From the NCBI GenBank assembly GCA_018242365.1, contig JAFECB010000008.1, forward strand, positions 1 to 52,754: 52,754 nt of DNA, read 5' to 3'. This document shows positions 1-7,409 of this stretch, piece by piece; position 1 is the first letter of the stretch; each line of letters opens with the position of its first letter. Source of the DNA: Pseudomonadota bacterium (GTDB lineage: Bacteria; Pseudomonadota; Gammaproteobacteria; Xanthomonadales; Xanthomonadaceae). The position numbers and the translations under genes were made by a program. Under the pieces are notes generated by a model. That model had not been told where the DNA came from and made no database searches. It worked only from the letters and a program-made list of their open reading frames with translations.

Positions 1-422
1 CGGCCAGCAGCACGGGCAACCGGGGCGCGGCCAGCAGCACGGGCAACCGGGGCGCGGCCAGCAGCACGGGCTACCAGGGCGCGGCCAGCAGCACGGGCGA
101 CCAGGGCGCGGCCAGCAGCACGGGCGACCAGGGCGCGGCCAGCAGCACGGGCAACCGGGGCGCGGCCAGCAGCACGGGCTACCAGGGCGCGGCCAGCAGC
201 ACGGGCGACCGGGGCGCGGCCAGCAGCACGGGCAACCAGGGCGCGGCCAGCAGCACGGGCTACCAGGGCGCGGCCAGCAGCACGGGCTACCAGGGCGCGG
301 CCAGCAGCACGGGCAACCGGGGCGCGGCCAGCAGCACGGGCTACCAGGGCGCGGCCAGCAGCACGGGCAACCAGGGCGCGGCCAGCAGCACGGGCGAACA
401 GGGCGCGGCCAGCAGCACGGGC
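1..422 (+). repeat. 27-bp tandem repeat array (left part)
   Basis: Tandem 27-bp units of the form GGCGCGGCCAGCAGCACGGG followed by C(T/A/G)ACC(A/G)G. About 15 copies precede a final degenerate unit at 402-428. Each unit encodes nine residues, GAASSTG plus YQ, NR, DQ, NQ, DR or EQ. Almost all variation lies in codon 8 (TAC/AAC/GAC) and codon 9 (CAG/CGG), so the array is a code of a few alternating variants. It is coding sequence, not CRISPR: there are no unique spacers. The same array continues at 52545-52754. Confidence 0.97.
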
Positions 423-638
423 AAGCACTCTGTAGCTATGGCTTGCGGGATCGCTGGCAAAGCAAAGGCATCCGAAGGCAGCGCCATCGTGCTGTGCTAC
501 CGCGACGCCGCTGTTGGTGGCGACGGATACGGCCGAATCGTGCATATCAAGGCGGCGATTGCAGGGCGGGACGGCATCAAGCCTGACGTTTGGTACGTGC
601 TGAACGCAGGTGGCCAGCTTGAAGAAGTAACCGAATAA
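3..638 (+). CDS. DUF7666-type repeat protein, C-terminal part (continues from window end)
   Basis: The reading frame is open from base 3, so this is the C-terminal part of the gene that begins at 52158. About 16 nonapeptide GAASSTG(Y/N/D)(Q/R) repeats lead into a unique C-terminal domain of about 70 residues that contains GKAKASEGSAIVLCYR and ends EEVTE before TAA. Proteins of this kind in phages have a short N-terminal DUF7666 domain, a repeat region probably folding as a stacked beta solenoid, and this conserved end; the fold is inference. No catalytic motif is visible. It is the first protein gene of the rightward transcript, downstream of a long non-coding leader. True repeat number is uncertain because assemblies collapse such arrays. 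Confidence 0.85.
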   Translation, partial: ASSTGNRGAASSTGNRGAASSTGYQGAASSTGDQGAASSTGDQGAASSTGNRGAASSTGYQGAASSTGDRGAASSTGNQGAASSTGYQGAASSTGYQGAASSTGNRGAASSTGYQGAASSTGNQGAASSTGEQGAASSTGKHSVAMACGIAGKAKASEGSAIVLCYRDAAVGGDGYGRIVHIKAAIAGRDGIKPDVWYVLNAGGQLEEVTE

Positions 639-655
639 CCCACCGGGAGCAGGCA

Positions 656-847
656 ATGGACGAACACGTCAATCCCACCATCGCCACCGTACTGCACCGC
701 TGCTGGCCTGTGCCGATCCGGCGGGACACGCAGCCGACCGAGGCGCAGCGCCTAGCAGCAGACCTCTACAACATGCAGCACAAGGAGCGCCTGCGCCAGG
801 AGCGCGCCATGGCGCTGCAACTCAAGTACGGGAGTAACCAATGCTGA
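656..847 (+). CDS. Small phage protein of unknown function
   Basis: A 63-residue ORF beginning 17 bases after the repeat-protein stop, with a GGGAGCAGG ribosome binding site before ATG. The sequence is polar and basic, with a helical C-terminal half (MQHKERLRQERAMALQLK). No signal peptide or membrane segment. It overlaps the next gene by seven bases, which supports a translated operon. Function unknown. Confidence 0.6.
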   Translation: MDEHVNPTIATVLHRCWPVPIRRDTQPTEAQRLAADLYNMQHKERLRQERAMALQLKYGSNQC

Positions 848-1065
848 TCAAAGAAGAAACCATCATCGGCGCCTGCGCCATCGTGTCCGTGCTGCTCGCC
901 AGCGCGGCATTCGCATTTGCGCCTGAGCCGCAGATCGCGCCGGCGCACCAGCAGGCAATCGAGGAGATGCGCCGCGATGTTGCGGCGTCAAAGGTCTGCC
1001 AGGGTCAGCCGTTTTACTGGCAGGACGCGGCAACCCTGGTTTGCGCGACAGAGGCGCGCCCATGA
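841..1065 (+). CDS. Small membrane-anchored or secreted protein
   Basis: A 74-residue protein with a hydrophobic N-terminal segment at about residues 9-27 (IGACAIVSVLLASAAFAF). This could be a signal peptide or a single transmembrane helix. The C-terminal part has two cysteines (VCQGQPF, LVCATE) that could form a disulfide if exported. The start overlaps the previous gene by seven bases and the stop forms an ATGA overlap with the next. Function not recognised. Confidence 0.6.
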   Translation: MLIKEETIIGACAIVSVLLASAAFAFAPEPQIAPAHQQAIEEMRRDVAASKVCQGQPFYWQDAATLVCATEARP

Positions 1066-1634
1066 CTGTCGCCGTGCTGTTCGCCCGCGCGGACTCGCAC
1101 TACAAGGCCTTGCCTGACGTGGAGGTGTACGACATGGAGCGCGACGCGCGCACGTATGACGGGCCGTGGCCGGTGGTGGCGCACCCGCCCTGCCGCGCAT
1201 GGGGCCGGCTCCGGACGTTTGCCAATCCGCGCCCCGACGAACGCAATCTGGCCCGGCTTGCTGTGGGACTGGTGCGCGAATTCGGCGGCGTGATGGAACA
1301 CCCGGCCGGCAGCACGCTATGGGCCTCCCAGCGTCTTCCATTGCCTGGAGCACGCGATGCCTACGGCGGCTGGACGCTGGCCGCACCGCAGCTCTGGTGG
1401 GGGCACAAGGCCGAGAAATCCACCTGGTTCTACATCGTCGGATGCGAGCCTGGATGCATTCCAACCGTGCCCATGGTGCTGGGAGAAGCCACGCATGTAG
1501 TTCAAAGCAGGAAGCGCCAGGACTACCGCCCGCATATCACCAAAGCAGAGCGCGAACACACCCCGCCCGAGCTGGCCGCATGGCTGGTAGAGCTGGCCCG
1601 CCGATGCAAACAAAACGAGGAGACCGCCACATGA
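1062..1634 (+). CDS. Putative C5-methyltransferase-like phage protein
   Basis: About 190 residues, starting at the ATG that overlaps the upstream stop (ATGA); a TTG seven codons earlier is in frame but less likely. The segment VAHPPCRAWGRL (near residue 39) resembles motif IV (PPC with the catalytic cysteine) of cytosine-C5 methyltransferases. A later GGVMEHPAGS sits where such enzymes carry the ENV-type motif VI. The protein is much shorter than a full C5 methyltransferase, and I cannot see the SAM-binding FxG motif or a target-recognition domain. It could be a minimal or degenerate enzyme, or only an unrelated fold. Activity is a guess; that it is a real gene is likely. Confidence 0.7.
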   Translation: MTVAVLFARADSHYKALPDVEVYDMERDARTYDGPWPVVAHPPCRAWGRLRTFANPRPDERNLARLAVGLVREFGGVMEHPAGSTLWASQRLPLPGARDAYGGWTLAAPQLWWGHKAEKSTWFYIVGCEPGCIPTVPMVLGEATHVVQSRKRQDYRPHITKAEREHTPPELAAWLVELARRCKQNEETAT

Positions 1635-1837
1635 CCCGCATCCCCTTGCCGCCAGGCCACAACGACACCGGCAAGCGCTACCCACGGACTCTGTCCGAGG
1701 CATTCCCGTGCGACGCGCATGAAGCAGTCGCCATGCACAAGATGGAGCGTAACTGCACGGCAGCGGTCAGCCTGGCTTTGTGGCTGCTGGCCTGCGCCTT
1801 GGGTGCCATGGCCGTGTACCTGATTGCAAACGGGTAA
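1631..1837 (+). CDS. Small membrane protein
   Basis: A 68-residue ORF starting with an ATGA overlap with the preceding gene. The N-terminal half is soluble. A hydrophobic helix near the C terminus (about residues 45-66, SLALWLLACALGAMAVYLIA) predicts a tail-anchored inner-membrane topology. No known family recognised. Confidence 0.55.
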   Translation: MTRIPLPPGHNDTGKRYPRTLSEAFPCDAHEAVAMHKMERNCTAAVSLALWLLACALGAMAVYLIANG

Positions 1838-1841
1838 CCCC

Positions 1842-2072
1842 ATGCACTGCCCCACCGGCAAAGCCTGCTTCACCGCAGCCCAGGCCCAAGACAAGGCCCG
1901 ACGCGCCAGCGCCCGCTACAGCCAGGGCATGACCGCCTACCGCTGCACCGAGTGCGGGGCCTGGCACTTCGGGCACCACCACAGCCACAAGCAACAGCTG
2001 CCGGTCATACGGCGCGATCACCACATCCACAGCGGCCCGATGCGGGCCGGTTTCTTTTGGAGAACAGCATGA
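1842..2072 (+). CDS. Small zinc-ribbon-like protein
   Basis: A 76-residue protein from the ATG at 1842, four bases after the previous stop. It has an MHCPTGK start and a CTECGAWHFGHHH segment near residue 37, together a likely Cys/His zinc-binding knuckle. Short proteins with a YRC-x2-C-x-WH motif are common in phages and mobile elements; their role is not known. Its last codons overlap a terminator-like hairpin (2033-2058) and the start of the next gene (2069). Confidence 0.65.
   Translation: MHCPTGKACFTAAQAQDKARRASARYSQGMTAYRCTECGAWHFGHHHSHKQQLPVIRRDHHIHSGPMRAGFFWRTA
2033..2058 (+). terminator. Hairpin with U-tract directly before a ribosome binding site
   Basis: Perfect 7-bp stem CGGCCCG / CGGGCCG with a 3-base loop, followed by GTTTCTTTT and then GGAG, the ribosome binding site of the ATG at 2069. 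It looks like an intrinsic terminator placed between the end of the zinc-ribbon gene and the next gene, so it may attenuate transcription of the recombination genes. Similar elements lie at 5005 and 5585. Confidence 0.55.
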
Positions 2073-3139
2073 ACGTAGTCACAACCGAACTTATCGCTAT
2101 CCCGTCCAAGGAATCCGCGCTGCAGGTCTACTCCGCGCCAAATGGCCTTGATCCATACCTTGACAAGATCAAGGAGGAACTAGACGCCTTTGTGCCCGAT
2201 GTGTCTACCAAGAAAGGCCGCGATGCCATCGCCTCGATTGCATACAAGGTATCAAAGGGGAAGACGGCTCTGGACAACATCGGAAAAGACCTTGTGTCTG
2301 AACTGAAGGACGTGCCCAAGAAGATCGACGCAGAGCGCAAGCGCATGCGCGACCTGCTGGACATGTGGAAGGATGAAGTGCGAGCCCCGCTCACCGCATG
2401 GGAAGAGGCTGAGGCGGCGCGCGAAGCGCGACACAAGGCAGGCATCGAGTGGTTCAACCTGCGGGCGAAAGAGCACTACGACCTGGATATGTCGGAGCTG
2501 CGCGCCAGCCTGGCAGAGGTGGATGGGCGCACGGTCGATGAGGCATGGCAGGAATACGAGGCCGAAGCCCATCGCGCCAAGGCAAAAGCCCTTGACGCGC
2601 TGACCGCTTCCCTCGCCGCTCGCGAGAAGTACGAAGCCGAGCAGGCCGAACTCGCAAAGCTGCGCGCCGAGGCCGCCGCCCGCGAGCAGAAAGAGCGCGA
2701 AGAACGCATAGCCCGCGAGGCTGCGGAGCGCGCCCAGCGTGAAGCCGATGCGAAGGCCCAGGCCGAACGCGAAGCCGCTATCAAGCGCGAGGCCGAAGCC
2801 ACCGCAGCTGCAGAGCGCCGCGAGTTGGAACTGAAGCTGGCAGCAGAACGCGCCGAGCGCGAGAGAGCCGAGGCCCTGCGCCGCGAGCAGCAGGCCAAGG
2901 CAGACGCCGAGCGCCAGGCCGCCGAGGCGGTTGAAGCCGAGAAGCGCCGCGTGGCCGCTGCCGCTGCTGAGGAAGCCCGAGAAGCCAAGCGCCGCGAGGC
3001 CGACAAGGCCCACAAGACCGCCGTCAACCGCGCCGCGCTGGACGCCTTCATGAAGGGCGGGCTCAGCGAGGAATGCGCGAGGACCGCCGTCACCCTGATC
3101 GCCAAGAAGGCCATCCCGGCCGTGTCCATCACCTACTGA
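2069..3139 (+). CDS. Coiled-coil protein of the ERF/YqaJ recombination module
   Basis: A 356-residue protein; the ATG at 2069 is chosen because it follows a GGAG site and the hairpin. Residues about 25-110 form a soluble helical domain (DPYLDKIKEELDAFVPDVS...). Residues about 180-325 are an extremely Ala/Glu/Arg/Lys-rich, long coiled coil without proline. A short globular C-terminal end follows (DAFMKGGLSEECARTAVTLI). Proteins of this build often sit directly before ERF or RecT annealing genes in phages. A structural or accessory role in recombination is inferred from position only. Confidence 0.75.
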   Translation: MNVVTTELIAIPSKESALQVYSAPNGLDPYLDKIKEELDAFVPDVSTKKGRDAIASIAYKVSKGKTALDNIGKDLVSELKDVPKKIDAERKRMRDLLDMWKDEVRAPLTAWEEAEAAREARHKAGIEWFNLRAKEHYDLDMSELRASLAEVDGRTVDEAWQEYEAEAHRAKAKALDALTASLAAREKYEAEQAELAKLRAEAAAREQKEREERIAREAAERAQREADAKAQAEREAAIKREAEATAAAERRELELKLAAERAERERAEALRREQQAKADAERQAAEAVEAEKRRVAAAAAEEAREAKRREADKAHKTAVNRAALDAFMKGGLSEECARTAVTLIAKKAIPAVSITY

Positions 3140-3149
3140 GAACCACACC

Positions 3150-3968
3150 ATGAACGCAACTACGCAGGCCGATGTGCTGGAGCTTGCGCCTGTCGAGCGC
3201 ACAGCCCAGCCCATGACAACGCGACAAGCCGCCGTCCCAGCGATGGCCTCTGATTCGTCCGCACTGACCCAGGCCATCATCACTGCCGCGCACGACCCCA
3301 GCGTGCAGATCGAGAAGATGGAACGCCTGCTTGCGATGCACGAGCGCATCGCGGCGCGCGACGCCGAGCAGCAGTTCAACATCGCCATGGCGGCTGCCCA
3401 GTCCAGCATGGGCCGCGTGTCTGCCGATGCCGTGAATCCTCAGACGCGCAGCCAGTACGCTACCTATGCGCAACTGGACCGGCACCTGCGGCCTATCTAC
3501 ACGACGCACGGTTTCGCACTGAGCTTCGATGAGGGCTCCGGCGCGCCGGAGAACTACGTACGAGTGCTCTGCTACGTGTCGCACACCGCGGGCCACACCC
3601 GCACCTACCGCTGCGACATTCCCGCTGATGGGAAAGGCGCAAAGGGCGGAGACGTGATGACGAAGACTCACGCCGTCGGCTCCGGAAAAAGCTACGGCAA
3701 GCGGTATCTGCTGAAGGACATCTTCAATGTCGCAGTGGGCGAGGACGACGATGACGGGAACGGCGCAGGCGCGAACGACACGCGCGCAGCCGAGGCGCAA
3801 GCGAAGTTTGACGCCCTGATGGAGCGTATTCCGAAGACCACGACAGATGAAGCAGCGGCGGCGCTCTGGCGAGAGGGATCTGGCGCATTGGCCGATTTCA
3901 AGCGCCGCGATTTGTATGACGCATTCAAGGATGCGGTCATCAAGCACCGGAAAGGGCTGAAGTCATGA
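3150..3968 (+). CDS. erf: ERF-family single-strand annealing protein
   Basis: 272 residues. The ERF core is recognisable at about residues 72-200: SQYATYAQLD (101-110), a central HxxGHTRTYRCDIP stretch, and SYGKRYLLKDIFN (181-193), the family's signature near the end of the annealing domain. An acidic linker (GEDDDDGN) leads to a C-terminal tail. ERF proteins anneal complementary single strands and work with a 5'-3' exonuclease; here the YqaJ nuclease follows with an ATGA overlap. This provides phage recombination and possibly genome circularisation. Confidence 0.92.
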   Translation: MNATTQADVLELAPVERTAQPMTTRQAAVPAMASDSSALTQAIITAAHDPSVQIEKMERLLAMHERIAARDAEQQFNIAMAAAQSSMGRVSADAVNPQTRSQYATYAQLDRHLRPIYTTHGFALSFDEGSGAPENYVRVLCYVSHTAGHTRTYRCDIPADGKGAKGGDVMTKTHAVGSGKSYGKRYLLKDIFNVAVGEDDDDGNGAGANDTRAAEAQAKFDALMERIPKTTTDEAAAALWREGSGALADFKRRDLYDAFKDAVIKHRKGLKS

Positions 3969-4612
3969 TTCACCACGACTATGAACAGGGCAGCGAAGCA
4001 TGGCTGGCCGTGCGCAAGGGATGCATCACTGGCTCGCGCTTTCGTGACTGCCGCGACAAGCTCAAGGGCGGCCAGCCATCCAAGGCGTGTATCGCCTATG
4101 CCATGGACACCGCGCGCGAGCGCATCGGCGGTTGCGCTCCGGCAAAGTTCCAGAACGCCGCCATGCGCACGGGCACCGAACAGGAGCCACTGGCGCGCAT
4201 GGCCTACGAGAGCCGTACCGGCAATCTCGTGGAAGAGGTAGGCTTCTTCACTACGGAAGATGGGCTCTATGGCCTCAGCCCGGACGGCCTGATTGATGAC
4301 GATGGCGTGCTGGAAATAAAGACGATGGTCAGCAGCGACACGCTATTCACCGCCGTGGCCGATGGCGACCTGTCGGCTTACATGGATCAATGCCTTGGCT
4401 ATCTCTGGCTGCTGGGCCGCCAGTGGGTGGATCTTGTGCTGTGGGTTCCGGACCTGGACTACATGGCCATCCATCGCATTACGCGCGACGAGAACGCCAT
4501 TGAGGCGCTGGAATCCGACTTGCTCGCATTCGCTGAGCTGGTGCGCAAGTACGAGGCGAAGCTACGCGCCGCATTGGCTGCCAACGCCCCGAATGCCCGA
4601 GAGGCGGCGTAA
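3965..4612 (+). CDS. YqaJ-type viral exonuclease (lambda exonuclease fold)
   Basis: 215 residues of the PD-(D/E)XK YqaJ family. N-terminal QGSEAWLAVRKG with a following TGSRF matches the family's start. GTEQEPLAR (70-78), SPDGLI (105-110) and LEIKT (116-120) give the metal-binding and catalytic acidic residues and the lysine. It degrades one strand of double-stranded DNA ends and hands the other to the ERF annealing protein encoded immediately upstream (4-base overlap). Length is normal for the family. Confidence 0.92.
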   Translation: MIHHDYEQGSEAWLAVRKGCITGSRFRDCRDKLKGGQPSKACIAYAMDTARERIGGCAPAKFQNAAMRTGTEQEPLARMAYESRTGNLVEEVGFFTTEDGLYGLSPDGLIDDDGVLEIKTMVSSDTLFTAVADGDLSAYMDQCLGYLWLLGRQWVDLVLWVPDLDYMAIHRITRDENAIEALESDLLAFAELVRKYEAKLRAALAANAPNAREAA

Positions 4613-5040
4613 TGCCTGTGCCGCCCACTACACGCGACGCCATCACCGCCGCGCTGAAAGAGTGCGGCCCCATGAGTGTGCCGGAGATATGTGAGCACCT
4701 TGGGATGGCCCGCAACCGCGTCAACACGGCAATAACCACGGCTCGCAAGAACCATCCGGGGCGCTACTTCAGGATCATCCGCTACCGGCCACAGATCGGC
4801 GTCAGCGGGCGCGAGACGCCGATCTATTCGGCCAGCAGCGGCCCGGATGCGCCACGGCCAGCGTTCGACAAGGCGCAAGGCCGGGCCGATCACTACCGGC
4901 GCAACCGCGCACGCCTGGCCGTTGAGCGCTACAGGCGGCGCGGAACATCGGCATCTTGGCTATCCGGCCTGGTGCCGATGGAGCGCCGCGCCACCCAACC
5001 CACAGCCCGCACACGCGGGCTTTTTTCTGGAGCCTCATGA
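4612..5040 (+). CDS. Winged-helix-type DNA-binding protein
   Basis: 142 residues overlapping the exonuclease stop by one base (TAATG). Residues about 8-50 (ITAALKECGPMSVPEICEHL plus the following RNRVNTAI) form a clear helix-turn-helix or winged-helix fold, followed by a strand with RYFRIIRY. The C-terminal half is very basic (NRARLAVERYRRRG), suiting nucleic-acid binding. The stop overlaps the methylase start. A terminator-like hairpin lies inside its last codons. Likely a phage regulator or accessory DNA-binding protein. Confidence 0.7.
   Translation: MPVPPTTRDAITAALKECGPMSVPEICEHLGMARNRVNTAITTARKNHPGRYFRIIRYRPQIGVSGRETPIYSASSGPDAPRPAFDKAQGRADHYRRNRARLAVERYRRRGTSASWLSGLVPMERRATQPTARTRGLFSGAS
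5005..5026 (+). terminator. Hairpin with T6 tract before the methylase ribosome binding site
   Basis: Stem GCCCGC / GCGGGC with a 4-base ACAC loop, then TTTTTT, then CTGGAG, and ATG at 5037. The geometry is that of an intrinsic terminator followed immediately by a Shine-Dalgarno site. Confidence 0.6.
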
Positions 5041-5573
5041 ACTCCACGTTTGAGACAGGCGGCGATGGAAGCACGGCGACCACGCACGATTGGCTGACAC
5101 CACCAGAGCTTTTGCATGCGCTCGGCCCGTTCGATATGGATCCGTGCGCAAGTCAGTTCCAGCCATGGCGCACCGCACAGCGCCAGTTCACTATCGAGGA
5201 TGATGGACTATCCCGAGAGTGGGCTGGCCGTGTCTGGTGCAACCCACCGTATGGCCCACACGCTGAAAAGTTCCTGGCGCGCATGGCCTCCCACGGCAAT
5301 GGCATCGCGCTCATATTCGCGCGTACAGAAACGAAGGCGTTTCAAGAGCATTGCTGGCGCAGCGCCGATGCCATGCTTTTCATGGCTGGGAGAATCAAGT
5401 TCCGCCTACCGGGTGGAGGTGTTGCTGGCCCAGCCGGTGCGCCATCCGTCCTGATTGCCTACGGCGCAGACAACGCACATGCCCTGCACAAGTCGGGCAT
5501 TGCGGGATATGTCGTTGATCTTTGCAACAGCCAAAGAGCAACAACCAATGACCAGCTTTCTTTGCTGGATTGA
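5037..5573 (+). CDS. Phage DNA N6-adenine methyltransferase (Dam-like)
   Basis: 178 residues; ATG at 5037 overlaps the upstream stop (ATGA). The N-terminal part has DWLTPPELL and FDMDPCAS, typical of the phage DNA N-6-adenine methyltransferase family; WCNPPYG (67-73) is the catalytic NPPY motif. The SAM site is presumably formed by the first motif and by IALIFARTET. Such enzymes are usually encoded singly by phages, modify adenines and protect from restriction; the target sequence cannot be read off. Confidence 0.9.
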   Translation: MNSTFETGGDGSTATTHDWLTPPELLHALGPFDMDPCASQFQPWRTAQRQFTIEDDGLSREWAGRVWCNPPYGPHAEKFLARMASHGNGIALIFARTETKAFQEHCWRSADAMLFMAGRIKFRLPGGGVAGPAGAPSVLIAYGADNAHALHKSGIAGYVVDLCNSQRATTNDQLSLLD

Positions 5574-5584
5574 CCAAACAACCA

Positions 5585-5608
5585 GCCCGCCAGCAGCGGG
5601 TATTTTTT
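5585..5608 (+). terminator. Hairpin with U-tract after the methylase gene
   Basis: CCCGC / GCGGG stem with a CAGCA loop and the tail TATTTTTT, followed by CGGAATCTCAC and ATG at 5620. Same design as the hairpins at 2033 and 5005, so part of a recurring attenuator-like element in this phage. Confidence 0.55.
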
Positions 5609-5619
5609 CGGAATCTCAC

Positions 5620-5970
5620 ATGCCCAACAAACCAAAACCCATAGGCCTCTACGACGTGGCTTCGCTCTCCATCAGCAACGATCCGTTCATTGGACGCCAG
5701 CGCAAGGAGGGCAGTAAATACGACGCGATTTTTTCCCAACTCAAGATCGGCCAGCGCCTGGTATGCCATAGCGATGCAGCGGCGCGGCTGGCATCGCAGC
5801 TCAAGCAGTGGCTGGTAAAGCGTGGGCACAAAAACCCCGTTGTGCGCGCCGTGTCGCACTACGGCGATGGACAGGGCGGGGTCTGGTGGATGGAGGTCGA
5901 TGCCGCCACCAAGGGCCGCGCCAAGCCGCAAACCACATGGGTCGATGTCGCAGCCAGGAAAGCAGCATGA
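5620..5970 (+). CDS. Conserved-looking phage protein, unknown function
   Basis: 116 residues from the ATG at 5620 after a hairpin; the ORF extends upstream but that part is a shadow of the methylase gene. Mixed alpha/beta composition with aromatic strands (VRAVSHYGDGQGGVWWMEVD) suggests a small globular domain. It ends in an ATGA overlap with dUTPase, so it is co-translated with nucleotide-metabolism and DNA-protection genes. Not recognised. Confidence 0.65.
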   Translation: MPNKPKPIGLYDVASLSISNDPFIGRQRKEGSKYDAIFSQLKIGQRLVCHSDAAARLASQLKQWLVKRGHKNPVVRAVSHYGDGQGGVWWMEVDAATKGRAKPQTTWVDVAARKAA

Positions 5971-6392
5971 TGAAACTCACAATCTGCAAGCTGCGCGATA
6001 GCGCAAAGACACCCAGCTACGCCCACGATGACGATGCATGCTTTGACCTACACGCCGCCGAACCGACGGTACTGCCGGCAAATGCTGCAGCCATCGTGCC
6101 TACCGGCCTGGCCTTTGCCGTGCCCGATGGGTACGCCCTCGACATCCGGGGCCGCAGCGGCATGGCCTTCGGGCTGAATGTCGCAGCGTGGCACGGCACG
6201 GTTGATGCAGGCTATCGCGGCGAGGTGCGCGTACTGCTGCGCAACTACAGCGACAACAACATCACGATCAAAGCCGGCGACCGCATCGCCCAAGCCCGGT
6301 TGACACCATCGCCGCGTGTGACGTTCGAGGTGACGGAGCAACTCGACATGACCGAGCGCGGCATGGGCGGGTTTGGCAGTAGCGGGGTGTAG
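5967..6392 (+). CDS. dut: dUTP diphosphatase
   Basis: 141 residues, trimeric dUTPase family with all five motifs: ACFDLHA (24-30), GRSGMA (62-67), GTVDAGYRGE (77-86, with the catalytic aspartate and the uracil-stacking tyrosine), GDRIAQ (104-109) and RGMGGFGSSG (131-140, the P-loop-like arm). It hydrolyses dUTP to dUMP and pyrophosphate, keeping uracil out of phage DNA. Two ATG codons in tandem start the gene; the first overlaps the upstream stop. Confidence 0.96.
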   Translation: MMKLTICKLRDSAKTPSYAHDDDACFDLHAAEPTVLPANAAAIVPTGLAFAVPDGYALDIRGRSGMAFGLNVAAWHGTVDAGYRGEVRVLLRNYSDNNITIKAGDRIAQARLTPSPRVTFEVTEQLDMTERGMGGFGSSGV

Positions 6393-6394
6393 CC

Positions 6395-6886
6395 ATGCGC
6401 AAGACCAGCACCTACGCCCGCAAGCGCCGGGCAGCATCCGCATGGGATCGCGAGCGCTACAAGGCCGTCAACCCGGTCACGCAAGCGCTTGTGGTTGACC
6501 GCATCCGCGCCGATGTAGAGCGACTTCGCACCGGGGCCGGCATCCACGCCTACACCGGCGACGATGCGGAGGCCATTGCCTCACTCGCCGGCCGGCTGGT
6601 GTACATCACCTGCCATGCCGCGCGGCTGCACGGCCTGGAACATTCGCCCGAGGCAAACATCCTGATGGGCACAGCAAACGCTTTGGCCGACATCGCCGGC
6701 ACGCCGGAAGAGCTGGAGCACCAGCGCGGAGCAGTGCTGTCCGGCCTGGATGCGATAGATCGAATGATGCCGCTGCTGCACCCGCTGTCACTGGCAGCTG
6801 GGGCGCTGGAGCTGGATCATCTACTGGAGCACACCAAGGGCATGACAAACACTGACGTGCACCGGGCATTGGGGATGTCCGCATGA
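6395..6886 (+). CDS. Helical phage protein, unknown function
   Basis: 163 residues beginning two bases after the dUTPase stop. The N terminus is basic (RKTSTYARKRRA), the rest alpha-helical with Leu/Ala-rich stretches (AEAIASLAGRLVYITCHAAR). The overall look resembles small phage proteins often found near replication or nucleotide genes. Nothing specific is recognisable. Confidence 0.6.
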   Translation: MRKTSTYARKRRAASAWDRERYKAVNPVTQALVVDRIRADVERLRTGAGIHAYTGDDAEAIASLAGRLVYITCHAARLHGLEHSPEANILMGTANALADIAGTPEELEHQRGAVLSGLDAIDRMMPLLHPLSLAAGALELDHLLEHTKGMTNTDVHRALGMSA

Positions 6887-7074
6887 CCGAACCCACACTG
6901 AAGCAATGGAAGCGCCGCGCATTGAAAGCCGAACAGCAGGTGGAATTCCTGCAGCAGCTACGCACCAGCGAGGCGGCCACCGAAATGAAGCACTACCGAG
7001 AGATTGCCACGCTGCGCGTGGCATTGAAAGAGGCAAAAGAGGCCATTGAATGGGCCATGGAGCAACAAACATGA
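6883..7074 (+). CDS. Short coiled-coil protein
   Basis: 63 residues, nearly all predicted helix with heptad-like leucines, isoleucines and charged residues (LKQWKRRALKAEQQVEFLQQ). ATGA overlaps on both sides place it firmly in the operon. Unknown function. Confidence 0.55.
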   Translation: MTEPTLKQWKRRALKAEQQVEFLQQLRTSEAATEMKHYREIATLRVALKEAKEAIEWAMEQQT

Positions 7075-7409
7075 CCGACATCTACAAAAAGCAAGGCAAC
7101 GGCTTCACCCCCACAGCGCTCGCAGAGCAGGATGCCTGGGGATTTCAAGGACTGATGGTCACGGCGGCATTTCGCTACTGCTGCGGGCGATCTACATACA
7201 TCGTTGGCGCTTGCGTGGATTGGCTCATCGCCCACTGGGAGGAGTTCCCATGCAATACCAGAGACATCATTCGGCGCGATCTTGAGAGGGAATTCGCAAG
7301 AGACGACGAAGATCGTGCCGATGGACATGAACACAAGGCTCTCGGGCACGACTGCGACCGCAGGGAATGGGAGCGCGTGCGCGCGCTGTGGAAAAAGGAA
7401 ACGACATGA
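7071..7409 (+). CDS. Small phage protein, unknown function
   Basis: 112 residues; the ATG at 7071 overlaps the previous stop. It contains aromatic and cysteine residues in AAFRYCCGRSTYIVGACVDW and an acidic/histidine stretch (DDEDRADGHEHK) that could bind metal. The stop overlaps the next start. No family recognised. Confidence 0.5.
   Translation: MTDIYKKQGNGFTPTALAEQDAWGFQGLMVTAAFRYCCGRSTYIVGACVDWLIAHWEEFPCNTRDIIRRDLEREFARDDEDRADGHEHKALGHDCDRREWERVRALWKKETT

Noticed and set aside
1..422. CRISPR-like array
   Set aside because: The 27-bp units are contiguous, without unique spacers, and lie in an open protein-coding frame.
988..1464. Minus-strand ORF of 158 residues
   Set aside because: Arg/Cys/Pro-rich shadow of the plus-strand gene 1062-1634; no ribosome binding site and unnatural composition.
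2252..3409. Minus-strand ORF of 385 residues
   Set aside because: It is the mirror of the coiled-coil gene on the plus strand; Leu/Gly/Ala repetition follows from the Ala-Glu-Arg codons opposite.
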